DNA of 64,000 bases from assembly GCF_013303125.1 (NCBI RefSeq), contig NZ_JABTTE010000011.1, positions 1 through 64,000 of the forward strand, written 5' to 3'. Positions 26,068-36,697 of the stretch are shown piece after piece. The position numbers and the translations under genes are program-made. Origin of the DNA: Calidifontibacillus erzurumensis (GTDB lineage Bacteria; Bacillota; Bacilli; Bacillales; Bacillaceae_J). Numbering within the stretch: position 1 is the stretch's first letter; every line of letters begins with the position of its first letter. Under the pieces are notes generated by a model. The model ran no database searches, was not told where the DNA came from, and saw only the letters and a list, made by a program, of their open reading frames with translations.

Positions 26068-27003
26068 TCAATCTTTTAAGGGCTGTTCGGCATTTTCTTG
26101 TAAATGTTTATTTTTCATAGAAGCCTTAGGCCATTCTTGAATGATCATGACAGCAGTAATAACCATGATAATTCCTAAATATTGCCATCCATTAAGCACC
26201 TCTTGGAAAATGAGAAAGCTTGAGACGGCAGCAACAACTGGTTCTAATGTGGCAATAATAGATGCATTGCTCGTTTCAACCGCTGTTAACCCTTTCGTAT
26301 AGAGTATAAAAGCAAGGACGGTTGAAAAGATGCCAAGGGAAATGCCGCTAAATAAAACTTTAAAGTTTGTAAGCAATGATAAAGATTCAGCTGTTGGCAA
26401 CCCAATGAATGGGATTATAGCTAGTGCTGCAAAAATAAATGTATAAACAGTTACCGTTAAAGAATCGTATTTTGCTAGGGCAAATTTACCGAAAATGCTG
26501 TACAACCCATAGAATAATCCAGAACCGAGTCCTAAGATGATTCCATAAGTGGAAAAAGATCCATTTATCTTCGGAAGAATACCGACGACAAAAGCGCAGC
26601 CGAAAAACGTCAGCAGTAAAGCGGTCAGCTTTTTCGCCGTGATCGGTTCTTTAAAAAATATCCTTGAAAAAATTGTTACAAAAGCAGGTGCTGTATATAA
26701 AAGGATCGCTGCAACTGAAATCGATGTTTCTTGAATAGCATTAAAAAAACACCAATTAAAAAATACTATGCTGATGATGCCTGTGCCAACAAAATATTTA
26801 CAATCGGCTAGTTTTATTTTAAATAGGTGTTTATTTTTTATATAAATATATATAAAGAGAATAATAGCAGCAATAATCACGCGCAGTGCCACTACTTGCG
26901 TGGGATTGAACCCTGCTTCATATAAAAAGGAAACAAATACCCCTATAATTCCCCAAAAAAAAGCAGCGGTCGCTATAAAAAAATAAGCAATCCTTTTATT
27001 CAT
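26068..27003 (-). CDS. EamA-family (DMT) transporter
   Basis: The 311-residue, ten-helix membrane protein is built from two EamA repeats (first starting FFIATAAFFWGIIGVFVSFLY, second GIILGLGSGLFYGLYSIFG), each ending with the conserved EP segment (FFKEPITAKKL, and ATLEPVVAAVSSFLIF). Probable exporter of metabolites; substrate cannot be read from sequence. Single gene on the minus strand. Confidence 0.88.
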   Translation of the reverse strand: MNKRIAYFFIATAAFFWGIIGVFVSFLYEAGFNPTQVVALRVIIAAIILFIYIYIKNKHLFKIKLADCKYFVGTGIISIVFFNWCFFNAIQETSISVAAILLYTAPAFVTIFSRIFFKEPITAKKLTALLLTFFGCAFVVGILPKINGSFSTYGIILGLGSGLFYGLYSIFGKFALAKYDSLTVTVYTFIFAALAIIPFIGLPTAESLSLLTNFKVLFSGISLGIFSTVLAFILYTKGLTAVETSNASIIATLEPVVAAVSSFLIFQEVLNGWQYLGIIMVITAVMIIQEWPKASMKNKHLQENAEQPLKD

Positions 27004-27269
27004 TTCTTACAATCTCCTACGCTATTATTTTTCCACCATCATATCATACTTTTTATTTTCTGACATCTTTCTGAGCAATAGTTCAGCTTTTTAAAGATAT
27101 TTGTCTTTAAAAGTCCAAAAGTTGTCACATTTCGACACCTTCATTCGTGAATTCGGGTTTTACAGTCTTTGTATATTATTTTATAATGTGAAAAAACGAC
27201 ATTTTTCGTGAATTTTGTCACCACATACATAATTTGAAATATATATGCATTTCCTTAGGGGCGAATTAT

Positions 27270-29441
27270 ATGACTAGAAATATAGAAACGCGGACAATTA
27301 TTGTCATTGTAGTAGGATTATTTATAGCATTAAATACTTCCCTGATTCATGAATTGATCTTACAGTATTTAACACATGAACGGATTTTTTCAATACATAC
27401 ATTTATAGAAATTATTAATATTTCTGCTGCACTGGCAATTGCCGTTCAAGCATGGATCGCCTTTCCACATACATTGTCAAAACAACGTTTAATGTTAGGG
27501 GCCATTTTTTTATCAGTAGGCATGTTTGATATATTCCATTTACTTTACGAAAAAGGCATGCCTTATTATGGAGACAATTCCATCCAAGATGAACATTGGT
27601 TTTGGATGTTAGCTAGATTGTCTTTGGCTGTCGGTACATTTGTTTTATTTTGCCAACCGGAACGCACAATCAATATTAAATATAGAGGTTATACCTATTT
27701 GTTCGTCGGATTGTATGTTGCATTAATGGGTATCATTGTTTCAAAATACGTTGATGTTTTACCGATTCTTGCAACAGAAGAAGATGCGCCAACGATGGTT
27801 AAAAAGCAGCTGCAAATTTTCACAATGGTTATGTATTGTTTAAATGCTGTCATTTTTATATATATTTACCGAAAAACAAGAAATGTTTCACACCTTGCAC
27901 TTATTGTAGCTTTTGCTTTTTCATTATTTTGTGAATTAGTTTTGTTAATTCCAACCGAACACAATATTTCAGGAAATGTAGTTAGCAATTTTTTAATGTT
28001 AGGAAGCTTTTATTTTTTCATTAGGGGAATTTTTGCAGGCGGAATTGAAGAACCATTTTCAAAACAAAAGGAAGCCCAAATTGCTTTACAAGAAAGTGAA
28101 ATTCAATTAGAAAAAATTTCGAAAAAGGTGAATTACCTTGCTTATCATGATGAATTAACAGGACTACCAAACCGGAATTATCTACTTAGGTGTTTGGAAG
28201 AAGCGATTAATAATAATGGAAGTAAAGGACATTTGAAAATTGCTTTAATTTCAATCAATTTAAACCGTTTCAAAAATGTGAATGATACGCTTGGGACAGG
28301 AATGGGGGATTTATTTTTAAAAACCATTGCAGAGAGGCTGTTGGAATTTAAAAACAGCGAAATTATTTTATCGAGAATGGTTGCCGATGAATTTATGTTA
28401 TTCATTCCAAATCAAGAAAATATCGATGAACTGATTCGATTGGCAAACGCTATTCATAAGCGTATTGAAGAGCCGATGATTGCTAAAGGTATAAAATTCC
28501 ATATTGATTCTTCGATCGGTATCACATTGTTTAATGAAATGGTCGAAGATACGACGCAGCTTATAAAACAAGCTCAACTGGCCATGCATGAAGCAAAGAA
28601 AAATGGACAATCGGTTATGGTTTACCATCCAGATATGAATAAAGAATTAATGGAAAACTTGCTTTTGGAAAATGACCTTCGCCAAGCACTTGACCGTAAT
28701 GAAATGGTTTTGCATTATCAACCACAAGTCAATATTGAAACAGGTGAAATCATTGGCGTAGAAGCTTTAGTTCGCTGGAATCACCATAAAAAAGGAATGA
28801 TCTGGCCTAGCAAATTTATACCGATTGCGGAAGAAACAGGGCTTATCCTTCCAATTGGGACATGGGTGTTAGAGCATGCTTGTAAGCAATTAAAAAAATG
28901 GCATGAAAATGGTTATACGCAATTAAAATTGTCTGTGAACCTTTCTTTAAGGCAGCTATTTCAGGAAGATTTAGTCGAGACCGTTGCAAAGGTTTTGAAA
29001 GAAACAAAGATAAAACCTGAACAGTTAGAGTTGGAAATTACAGAAAGTATGACTGGTAATACTGAAAGAGTAATTGCCATATTACAAAGTTTGAAAAAAT
29101 TAGGTGTAAGAATTTCTGTTGATGACTTTGGAACGGGTTACAGTTCTTTAAGTTATTTATATTCATTTCCAATCGACCAATTGAAAATCGATCGTTCTTT
29201 TATTATGAATTTGTTTGAAGAAGAAAATAAAGTCATCGTAAGTACGATCATTTCAATGGGCCAAAATTTAGGTCTAGACCTTATTGCAGAAGGTGTCGAG
29301 ACGATTGAGCAAATTGAATTTTTGCGTACATATCAATGTGTCGGTGTGCAAGGCTATTTAATTAGCCGTCCGTTGCCGGCAGATGAACTAGAACAATTGC
29401 TTTCGAAAAAACGAATATACTTTGAACGTTATACGGGATGA
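27270..29441 (+). CDS. Membrane c-di-GMP phosphodiesterase (MASE3-like, degenerate GGDEF, EAL)
   Basis: AGGGGCG before ATG 27270 gives 723 residues. Residues 1-260 contain about eight membrane segments resembling a MASE3 sensor, then a short coiled coil, a GGDEF domain and an EAL domain. The GGDEF site reads VADEF (LSRMVADEF), so cyclase activity is unlikely. The EAL site is complete: EALVRW, ELEITES, DDFGTGYSSL, LKIDRSFI, AEGVE, GVQGY. It therefore probably degrades c-di-GMP in response to a membrane signal, with GGDEF as a GTP-binding regulator. Confidence 0.9.
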   Translation: MTRNIETRTIIVIVVGLFIALNTSLIHELILQYLTHERIFSIHTFIEIINISAALAIAVQAWIAFPHTLSKQRLMLGAIFLSVGMFDIFHLLYEKGMPYYGDNSIQDEHWFWMLARLSLAVGTFVLFCQPERTINIKYRGYTYLFVGLYVALMGIIVSKYVDVLPILATEEDAPTMVKKQLQIFTMVMYCLNAVIFIYIYRKTRNVSHLALIVAFAFSLFCELVLLIPTEHNISGNVVSNFLMLGSFYFFIRGIFAGGIEEPFSKQKEAQIALQESEIQLEKISKKVNYLAYHDELTGLPNRNYLLRCLEEAINNNGSKGHLKIALISINLNRFKNVNDTLGTGMGDLFLKTIAERLLEFKNSEIILSRMVADEFMLFIPNQENIDELIRLANAIHKRIEEPMIAKGIKFHIDSSIGITLFNEMVEDTTQLIKQAQLAMHEAKKNGQSVMVYHPDMNKELMENLLLENDLRQALDRNEMVLHYQPQVNIETGEIIGVEALVRWNHHKKGMIWPSKFIPIAEETGLILPIGTWVLEHACKQLKKWHENGYTQLKLSVNLSLRQLFQEDLVETVAKVLKETKIKPEQLELEITESMTGNTERVIAILQSLKKLGVRISVDDFGTGYSSLSYLYSFPIDQLKIDRSFIMNLFEEENKVIVSTIISMGQNLGLDLIAEGVETIEQIEFLRTYQCVGVQGYLISRPLPADELEQLLSKKRIYFERYTG

Positions 29442-29444
29442 TAG

Positions 29445-29481
29445 AAAAAATGCGGATGCAAGGGAGCATTCGCATTTTTTT
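29445..29481 (+). terminator. Terminator
   Basis: AAAAAATGCGGATGC and GCATTCGCATTTTTTT pair with one mismatch, right after the EAL gene stop. Confidence 0.85.
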
Positions 29482-30060
29482 ATGCATTTTTGTAATTGGT
29501 GTGGCATTTTTTTCAATGAAAAAACCTTATCTATCTTTTGGAAAAATACGTTTTGAGCGATTATAGAAAAGTTCTAGGGCATCCACCTTATTACATGACA
29601 TTTCCTTTTAGAGTGAGTATTGGAATGCCCTGCAATTCAAAAGAACCGAAAAGTTCTTATTGTGTCAACTTGCCTTTAGAAATATATTTATTTGAAGATT
29701 TTTTAGAAAGTATTTGTACAAGGCCAATTGACAAAAGCTAAACTATTAATGATAACTTTTGAATATTTATGGCTTTCTACTAAATATGTATGAAACCAAA
29801 TGGTTTCATTCCTATTTTACGAACATATTTTCAGTGTCAGCAAAAAAACAAAATATTCATTTTTAGACATAAAAAGATCATAAAGATCAAAACTATTCGA
29901 GTTGCAAAAATTGTCAAGTTGTGTAATTTCAACAATGAAAGCCCTTAAATATTGTAGACTATGAACATTGTAGGATTTTTAAAGAAAACTGTAAAATTTA
30001 ATTAACATACATGATTCCAGTTATTTTATGAATAATATATTTATAATAATTGCAAAAAAG
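29482..30060. other. Intergenic region upstream of the P5C dehydrogenase gene
   Basis: No gene is supported; a 67-codon frame at 29538 lacks a ribosome site and similarity. The inverted repeat ATGAAACCA-AA-TGGTTTCAT (29790-29809) lies about 260 nt before the start and could be a regulator site. Confidence 0.5.
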
Positions 30061-30070
30061 GGGAGATACG

Positions 30071-31618
30071 ATGTATACACCGTATAAGCATGAGCCTTTT
30101 ACCGATTTCACAATTGAAAGCAATCGGCAAAAGTTTAAGGAAGCTTTGGAAAAAGTAAATAGTCTTTTAGGAAAAGATTATGATCTTGTTATTGGTGGAG
30201 AAAGAATTACAACGGAAGAAAAAATTGTTTCCATTAATCCTGCCAATAAAGAGCAAGTGATCGGCCGAGTATCGAAGGCAAATCAAGAGTTAGCTGAAAA
30301 AGCAATGCAAGCAGCAGCTGAAGCGTATAAAACTTGGAGATATTGGGATCCTGAAGCGAGAGCAGGCATTCTATTCCGTGCCGCTGCCATCGTCCGTCGC
30401 CGCAAGCATGAATTTTCTGCTTTACTTGTGAAAGAAGCTGGTAAACCATGGAAGGAAGCGGATGCAGATACAGCTGAAGCCATTGATTTTATGGAATATT
30501 ACGCACGTCAAATGATTGAACTTGCCAAAGGAAAGCCTGTTCAAAGCCGTGAAGGGGAGCGCAACCAATATATTTATACACCAATGGGAGTAACAGTTGT
30601 TATTCCACCTTGGAATTTCCCATTTGCGATTATGTGTGGTACAACGGTAGCGCCAATTGTTACTGGTAATACAGTCGTATTAAAACCTGCAAGCAATACG
30701 CCTGTTATTGCTGCTTGGTTTGTTGATGTGTTAGAACAAGCAGGACTTCCAAAAGGGGTAGTTAACTATGTACCAGGCAGCGGATCTGAGGTGGGCGATT
30801 ATTTAGTTGACCATCCACTAACAGCTCTCATTTCATTTACAGGATCTCGCGATGTCGGTCTAAGAATTTTTGAACGTGCAGCGAAAGTACATCCTGGTCA
30901 ATACCACTTAAAACGTGTCATTGCTGAAATGGGCGGTAAAGATACAGTTGTTGTTGATAAAGATTGTGATATTGAACTAGCAGCACAATCGATTTTCACA
31001 TCAGCTTTTGGTTTCGCAGGTCAAAAATGTTCAGCAGGTTCAAGAGCGGTTGTTCATGAAGATGTATATGATCAAGTATTAAATCGTGTAATTGAAATTA
31101 CTGAACAACAAATCGTAGGCGACCCAGAAAATTATGAAACATATATGGGACCGGTCATTGACCAAAAATCATTCGATAAAATTATGGAATATATTGAAAT
31201 CGGCAAAAAAGAAGGAAGAATTGTCTCAGGCGGTAAAGGCGATGCTTCTAAAGGTTACTTCATTGAACCTACGATTATTGCCGACTTAGATCCAAAAAGT
31301 GTCATTCAACAAGAAGAAATTTTTGGACCTGTTGTAGGTTTTACAAAATTCAAAACGTTTGATGAAGCCTTGGAAATTGCTAATAATACAGAGTATGGCT
31401 TAACTGGCGCACTTATTACAAATAATCGCGAGCATATTGAACGTGCGAAACGCGAATTCCATGTAGGTAACTTATACTTTAATCGCAATTGTACGGGCGC
31501 GATTGTTGGATATCATCCATTTGGCGGCTTTAAAATGTCCGGAACTGATTCAAAAGCGGGCGGTCCTGATTATTTAATTTTGCATATGCAAGCAAAAACA
31601 ATTAGTGAAATGCTGTAA
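30071..31618 (+). CDS. 1-pyrroline-5-carboxylate dehydrogenase
   Basis: The 515-residue aldehyde dehydrogenase starts at ATG 30071 behind AAGGGGAGA. Key parts are [13 protein letters not shown] (NAD binding, near residue 178), the catalytic Glu in [13 protein letters not shown] (near residue 287) and the catalytic Cys in [11 protein letters not shown] (near residue 321). It oxidises glutamate semialdehyde to glutamate in proline or arginine breakdown (RocA/PutC group). The genes that follow, a proline transporter and a PucR-type regulator, point to the proline (PutC) role. Confidence 0.93.
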   Translation: MYTPYKHEPFTDFTIESNRQKFKEALEKVNSLLGKDYDLVIGGERITTEEKIVSINPANKEQVIGRVSKANQELAEKAMQAAAEAYKTWRYWDPEARAGILFRAAAIVRRRKHEFSALLVKEAGKPWKEADADTAEAIDFMEYYARQMIELAKGKPVQSREGERNQYIYTPMGVTVVIPPWNFPFAIMCGTTVAPIVTGNTVVLKPASNTPVIAAWFVDVLEQAGLPKGVVNYVPGSGSEVGDYLVDHPLTALISFTGSRDVGLRIFERAAKVHPGQYHLKRVIAEMGGKDTVVVDKDCDIELAAQSIFTSAFGFAGQKCSAGSRAVVHEDVYDQVLNRVIEITEQQIVGDPENYETYMGPVIDQKSFDKIMEYIEIGKKEGRIVSGGKGDASKGYFIEPTIIADLDPKSVIQQEEIFGPVVGFTKFKTFDEALEIANNTEYGLTGALITNNREHIERAKREFHVGNLYFNRNCTGAIVGYHPFGGFKMSGTDSKAGGPDYLILHMQAKTISEML

Positions 31619-31647
31619 AAATTATTTTAATATATTAAAAACAAAAA

Positions 31648-31686
31648 GGTGGAGTAAAGGTTAACTTGGCCTTGCTCCACCGAATT
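31648..31686 (+). terminator. Terminator
   Basis: GGTGGAG and CTCCACC pair over a 20-nt loop, followed by GAATTTT. It may be an attenuating site between the dehydrogenase and the transporter genes. Confidence 0.65.
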
Positions 31687-31828
31687 TTATAAAAAATCAA
31701 AATATTACAACTATAGTAAATTTACTAATAAACTATTTTAAACTAATTTAAGTTCGTGTAATATTAAAAAGTGGAATTATTTCTATAGATTTTAAAATTC
31801 TTATTATTTGATATTAGGGAGGATTTGG

Positions 31829-33301
31829 ATGGAAAAGATTCAATTGCTTATATCTGTAAGCGTATACATGATTGGGATGTTATGGATTGGTTATTATGCT
31901 TATAAACGAACATCAAATTTAACTGATTACATGCTCGGAGGCCGTGGTCTCGGTCCGGTTGTAACCGCTTTAAGTGCGGGTGCATCAGACATGAGCGGAT
32001 GGCTTTTAATGGGCTTGCCGGGTGCGATGTATGCAACAGGTCTTAGTGCATCATGGATTGCCATCGGGCTGACCCTTGGAGCATGGGCAAACTGGCTATG
32101 GGTTGCTCCGCGTTTAAGGGCGTATACTGAAATTGCAAACAACTCCATTACAATCCCGGGCTATTTGGAAAACCGATTTGTAGATGAGAAGAAAATGTTG
32201 CGTTTAATTTCCGGAATTGTAATTATGATCTTCTTTACCTTTTATGTATCAGCTGGAATGGTTTCAGGCGGAGTATTATTTGAAAATACGTTTGATATAA
32301 GTTATCATACAGGTCTTCTCATTATTACTGGAGTTGTAGTTGCTTATACGTTATTCGGTGGATTTTTAGCAGTGAGCTGGACGGATGCAGTACAAGGAAC
32401 AATCATGGTATTGGCGTTAATTCTTGTACCTGTTGTTACGATTATGGAAGTTGGTGGTTTAGGCACTTCATTTTCAGAAATTCGTTCAATTGATCCTGCA
32501 CTATTAAATATTTTTACAGGGACTAGTTTCTTAGGAATTGTATCATTGTTTGCTTGGGGACTTGGATATTTTGGACAACCTCATATTATCGTTCGTTTTA
32601 TGGCCATCACTGATGTAAAAGAAATTAAAAACTCCCGCCGCATCGGGATGAGCTGGATGATTTTCTCTGTTTGCGGAGCGATGTTTACAGGACTTATCGG
32701 TATTTCATACTACTCCGTTAATGGAATGACGCTAAATGATCCAGAAACGATTTTTATTATGCTTGGGAATATTTTATTCCATCCGATTATCACTGGTTTT
32801 CTAATCTCAGCAATTTTAGCGGCGATCATGAGTACAATCTCTTCTCAGCTTCTTGTAACGTCCAGTTCTTTAACAGAAGATTTATATAAAACATTTGCGA
32901 AACGAAAAGCATCAGATAAAGAACTAGTAACTATTGGGCGTTTATCTGTATTAATCGTTTCCATCGTTGCATTATCCCTTGCTTGGACAAAGAACGATAC
33001 AATTTTAAACCTTGTTGGTTATGCATGGGCTGGATTTGGTTCTTCCTTTGGACCGGTTATATTGTTAAGTTTATATTGGAAGCGGATGACAAAGTGGGGA
33101 GCATTGGCTGGTATGGTCGTTGGTGCGCTAACGGTTATTATCTGGTCTAATGCTGGATTATCCGATTTTCTATATGAAATGATACCTGGATTTGCTGCAA
33201 GCTTATTAGCAGTATATATTGTAAGCTTGTTAACGAAGAATCCTTCTGAAGTAGTGGAAGGACATTTTGAACAGTTGGAAAAAGCTGTGAAACAGCAATA
33301 A
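31829..33301 (+). CDS. putP: Sodium/proline symporter
   Basis: The 490-residue, 13-helix sodium:solute symporter starts at ATG 31829 behind GGGAGGA (31817-31823). The N-terminus (RTSNLTDYMLGGRGLGPVVTALSAGASDMSGWLLMGLPG) is the strongly conserved PutP signature, including the Na+-binding Ser/Asp region. FAWGLGYFGQPHIIVRFMA and the AIMSTISSQLLVTSSSLTEDLY segment also match. It brings in proline for the dehydrogenase encoded upstream. Confidence 0.95.
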   Translation: MEKIQLLISVSVYMIGMLWIGYYAYKRTSNLTDYMLGGRGLGPVVTALSAGASDMSGWLLMGLPGAMYATGLSASWIAIGLTLGAWANWLWVAPRLRAYTEIANNSITIPGYLENRFVDEKKMLRLISGIVIMIFFTFYVSAGMVSGGVLFENTFDISYHTGLLIITGVVVAYTLFGGFLAVSWTDAVQGTIMVLALILVPVVTIMEVGGLGTSFSEIRSIDPALLNIFTGTSFLGIVSLFAWGLGYFGQPHIIVRFMAITDVKEIKNSRRIGMSWMIFSVCGAMFTGLIGISYYSVNGMTLNDPETIFIMLGNILFHPIITGFLISAILAAIMSTISSQLLVTSSSLTEDLYKTFAKRKASDKELVTIGRLSVLIVSIVALSLAWTKNDTILNLVGYAWAGFGSSFGPVILLSLYWKRMTKWGALAGMVVGALTVIIWSNAGLSDFLYEMIPGFAASLLAVYIVSLLTKNPSEVVEGHFEQLEKAVKQQ

Positions 33302-33313
33302 AAATGATCTTAG

Positions 33314-33346
33314 GGAAAGCGTACCTAGAGTGCGCTTTCCTTTTTG
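33314..33346 (+). terminator. Terminator
   Basis: GGAAAGCG and CGCTTTCC pair over an 11-nt loop, followed by TTTTTGTG. Confidence 0.85.
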
Positions 33347-33476
33347 TGTTTGGAGAACATTTATATTTCAAGATTGTAATTTAGAGAATATAACTGTTTT
33401 TTAACAAATGGTTTTTTTTTCTGAAAATATGATATCATACAATTTAGGTAGGCGTTGAAAGGAGTCTCAATAGGTG

Positions 33477-34715
33477 ATGGAGTACAAAATCGAAAAGGCA
33501 ATGTCTATGACTGATGTCAATCAAATTGTAGAATTTATTAGTCATACATTGAAAAAGCCGGTTATTTTAGAAGATGATCAATATGCCCTTTTATCATATA
33601 GTGCATATCAAATTACAGATTTTGATCAGGCGAATCAACAAACGATTTTATCAAAAAGAAGCCCTAATTATATTTTGGAAAAATTTATTGAAGAAGGGAT
33701 TATTGACCAACTGAAGGCAAATATGAAGCCTTTTCGTATTTCAAAAATTGCAGAAATCGGTTTAAATCATCGTGTTGTTGTAACGGTAAGGTACAAACAA
33801 CACATTTTAGGATTTTTATGGATTCAAGAAATTGATCAACGTCTATCTGATGAAGAAATCAATTTTGTGTACAAAACAAGTCTTCATATCGGAAAAATTC
33901 TTTATAAAAAAAATCAAGCCAAACGTGTAAAAGGTAAAAAAAGAATCCAATTTTTCCGTCACTTGCTTAGAGGGCCTATTCGAAATGAGAAGCAAATTCG
34001 GCAGGAAGCAGAAGCAAATCATATAAGAATTCCTGCTTATATAAAAGTGATCGTCATACAATTGAAAAATCATGAAGAAGACGTATTTGATAACATAAAA
34101 GAAACCGTTCAATCTTACTTAAATGTCTCCAGTTCAATGTCTGAATTGTTTGACGAAGCAAATCAAATCATTATTGTAATGGGAGATTCCAATTTCAATC
34201 GTATCAATGAACAAGCGCTTGATTTAGTTACCCGTATTGGAAAAAGCATAGAAGATCAATATTTGATCGACGTTTTTGCTGGAATTGGCAATGCTTACGG
34301 TTATTTATCATTGTTGAAAAAAAGCTATACGGAAGCTTTAGAAGTGATCAAAGCTGCCAATTACCTTGGAACGCAAGAAAACGTACCATTGGAGTACGAT
34401 AAACTTGGTGTTTATAGATATATTCATCTTTTTGCAGAACATCATAAAGAAATCAATTATGTGAATCCGAAATTGCAAAAGCTCATAGAAAAAGACCGCG
34501 AAAATCAAACAGAATTATTAAAAACATTAGAGGTTTATTTGTTGAATAATTGTAAAGCAAAACCGACAGCTGAACAGCTTTTTATTCATCCCAATACGTT
34601 GAACTATCGCTTGAAACAAATTTTTGAATATACCTCGCTTGATTTAACGGATTTTAACCAAAATTGTCAGCTTTTTATAGACATCTTATTGTTGAAATGT
34701 GAAGCGAATGGATAA
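33477..34715 (+). CDS. PucR-family regulator (PutR-like)
   Basis: The 412-residue protein has an N-terminal GAF-like sensor region, a central GGDEF-like/CdaR middle domain (DQYLIDVFAGIGNAYGYLSLLKKSYTEA) and a C-terminal PucR helix-turn-helix (QLFIHPNTLNYRLKQIFEYT). It follows putP and so fits PutR (YcgP), the proline-responsive activator of putBCP in Bacillus subtilis. GAAAGGAGT lies upstream of ATG 33477. Confidence 0.85.
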   Translation: MEYKIEKAMSMTDVNQIVEFISHTLKKPVILEDDQYALLSYSAYQITDFDQANQQTILSKRSPNYILEKFIEEGIIDQLKANMKPFRISKIAEIGLNHRVVVTVRYKQHILGFLWIQEIDQRLSDEEINFVYKTSLHIGKILYKKNQAKRVKGKKRIQFFRHLLRGPIRNEKQIRQEAEANHIRIPAYIKVIVIQLKNHEEDVFDNIKETVQSYLNVSSSMSELFDEANQIIIVMGDSNFNRINEQALDLVTRIGKSIEDQYLIDVFAGIGNAYGYLSLLKKSYTEALEVIKAANYLGTQENVPLEYDKLGVYRYIHLFAEHHKEINYVNPKLQKLIEKDRENQTELLKTLEVYLLNNCKAKPTAEQLFIHPNTLNYRLKQIFEYTSLDLTDFNQNCQLFIDILLLKCEANG

Positions 34716-34799
34716 AAAAATTCCCAAAATATAAAGCTTAAGAAAAGTTATGGCTTGGTGAATTTTTACAATAGATCATAATAAACAAGATAGTTAACA

Positions 34800-35155
34800 C
34801 CGTTTGAAAAGTGGTCCTATATTAATAGAATATAGAAAGCATTATAAAGAATAAGATTAGCTGTTACTTGAAAAGTGGTCCCACATGAAGAGAACAAAGC
34901 CAAGCAGAGAATAGCTGTCATTTGAAGGGTGGTCCCATATAAGGAGAATCTAGAAAACATCAAAAGGACAAGGTTAATTGAAAGTTGGAAAGTGATCCAT
35001 AACAAAATTGTGCCAATTATCAAAGAACAAGATTTGATGTGCTTAAAAAAGGGATCCTCCATAAGGAGAGTCTAGCTAGGTAGCTTTAAAGTTTATCCAC
35101 TTGGAAAGTGATCCTTCACGTGGAAGATCCAACCAAGCATCATAAAACAACGAAA
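34800..35155. repeat. Degenerate ~57-67-bp tandem repeats (about six units)
   Basis: Units begin with TTGAAAAGTGGTCCCA-like sequence (near 34804, 34869, 34920, 34983, 35043 and 35098) and continue with GGAGAATCTAG and AACAAG-like blocks. Unit identity is low, so the array is old. It fills the intergenic region after the PutR-like gene; no ORF is conserved through it. Confidence 0.6.
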
Positions 35156-35169
35156 ATAATGTTTGCCCT

Positions 35170-35202
35170 AATGCCGACTTCTCACAAAAGTTGGCATTTT
35201 CA
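35170..35202 (+). terminator. Hairpin terminator-like
   Basis: AATGCCGACTT and AAGTTGGCATT pair over a short loop and are followed by TTCATTC. It lies at the end of the repeat-filled region. Confidence 0.7.
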
Positions 35203-35400
35203 TTCTTCACATCATGTGGAATGCTGTTTTTTAGGCTTTGTTTATCTTATAACAAAACATCCTTTGTCTTCGTAACATTTAATATAAAACACCCTTTCAA
35301 AATATTTCCGATTTGTTAATTTAAAATGTTAAAATAGTAGTGGTTTAAAACTTTAGCCTGTAAACAGTAATGGTGTTGATAAGGAAATGGAGGAACGAAC

Positions 35401-36585
35401 TTGGCAAATAAAAAGGCATTATTGCTTCTATTTTTAATAATGTTTCTCGTCATGATTGGCTTTGGAATTATAATTCCTGTATTACCTTTTTTTGCAGAAG
35501 AGCTTGGCGCAACACCGACACAGCTTGGTTTACTTATGGCTGTATATTCTTTAATGCAGCTATTATTTGCGCCAATGTGGGGAAGGATTTCAGATCGAAT
35601 CGGTCGGAAACCGGTTTTGCTCATTGGAATTAGCGGGTTGGCGCTTTCATTTTTTCTATTCGCTTTATCGACAGAATATTGGATGCTGCTAGCATCGAGA
35701 ATTATTGGCGGCTTTTTGTCTGCAGCTAATATGCCGACAGCGATGGCTTATGTGGCTGATATTACGTCAGAAGAAGATCGCGGCAAAGGGATGGGAATCG
35801 TTGGAGCTGCAGTTGGTCTAGGGTTTGTCTTTGGACCTGCTGTTGGCGGTGTTTTTTCGAAAATAAGTTTAAATATGCCTTTCTGGGTTGCAGGTATTCT
35901 TTCTACCATTACATTTCTATTTGTACTCATTGCATTAAATGAATCATTACCGAAAGAAAAGCGTTCCAATGAAGCTTCTGTACAAAAAATCCCTTGGGAA
36001 ACAATCAAAAGTCCGATTGGTTTGCTTTATTTTCTTTCATTTTTCATTACATTTTCAATGGCAGGTTTAGAAGCTACTTTTGCTTATTTTGCAGCAAAAC
36101 GAGCTGGAATCGATACGGTACAATTGGGCTATATTTTTATGATCATGGGTCTTGCTGGTGCAGCTGTTCAAGGGGGGCTCGTTGGACGCCTTATTAAAAA
36201 ACATGGTGAAGGGAAAGTGATTCAAGCAGGAATCATCGTTTCAATTGTAGGTTTTTGTTTGCTTTTATTTACTCGTGATTTTTGGACTGCAACGATCTTT
36301 TTAACGATATTCGGACTTGGCAATGGAGTCATCCGGCCAAGCGCTTCTTCGTTAATTACGAAAACAAATTCGGAAGGGTATGGAGGCCTTACTGGGTTAC
36401 TTTCTTCTTTTGAATCGCTAGGACGTATTATAGGTCCGCCACTCGCGGGGGCTGTCTACTCAGTCATGATTGAATTGCCTTATATTATCGGGGCGGTATT
36501 ATCATTCGTTGCCCTCATTTTGTATCAATATTATGCAAAAAAGATGAGCATAGGTATGAAGGTTTTAAAAGAAAAAATTCAATAA
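35401..36585 (+). CDS. MFS drug-efflux-type transporter
   Basis: The TTG start at 35401 follows TGGAGGAACGAAC. The 394 residues form 12 membrane helices with motif A GRISDRIGRKPVLLIG (near residue 62) and the antiporter motif C-like GLGFVFGPAVGG (near residue 140), as in TetA/NorA/Bmr-like proton-driven exporters. Substrate unknown. Stands alone between two terminators. Confidence 0.9.
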   Translation: MANKKALLLLFLIMFLVMIGFGIIIPVLPFFAEELGATPTQLGLLMAVYSLMQLLFAPMWGRISDRIGRKPVLLIGISGLALSFFLFALSTEYWMLLASRIIGGFLSAANMPTAMAYVADITSEEDRGKGMGIVGAAVGLGFVFGPAVGGVFSKISLNMPFWVAGILSTITFLFVLIALNESLPKEKRSNEASVQKIPWETIKSPIGLLYFLSFFITFSMAGLEATFAYFAAKRAGIDTVQLGYIFMIMGLAGAAVQGGLVGRLIKKHGEGKVIQAGIIVSIVGFCLLLFTRDFWTATIFLTIFGLGNGVIRPSASSLITKTNSEGYGGLTGLLSSFESLGRIIGPPLAGAVYSVMIELPYIIGAVLSFVALILYQYYAKKMSIGMKVLKEKIQ

Positions 36586-36651
36586 AGGAAGCAAATAGAA
36601 ATCTTGTAGCGTGGATGAAGAAATAAAAAAGAGCATCGAAAGCAAAATAAC

Positions 36652-36694
36652 AAAAGTCTCTAGGGAAAGGTATGGTTAGCCCTAGAGACTTTTT
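36652..36694. terminator. Strong bidirectional terminator
   Basis: AAAAGTCTCTAGGG and CCCTAGAGACTTTT are a perfect 14-bp pair between convergent genes, with T-tracts in both directions. Confidence 0.93.
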
Positions 36695-36697
36695 CGT

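Noticed and set aside
29538-29741. 67-codon frame after the EAL gene
   Set aside because: TTG start without a ribosome site, no recognisable domain.
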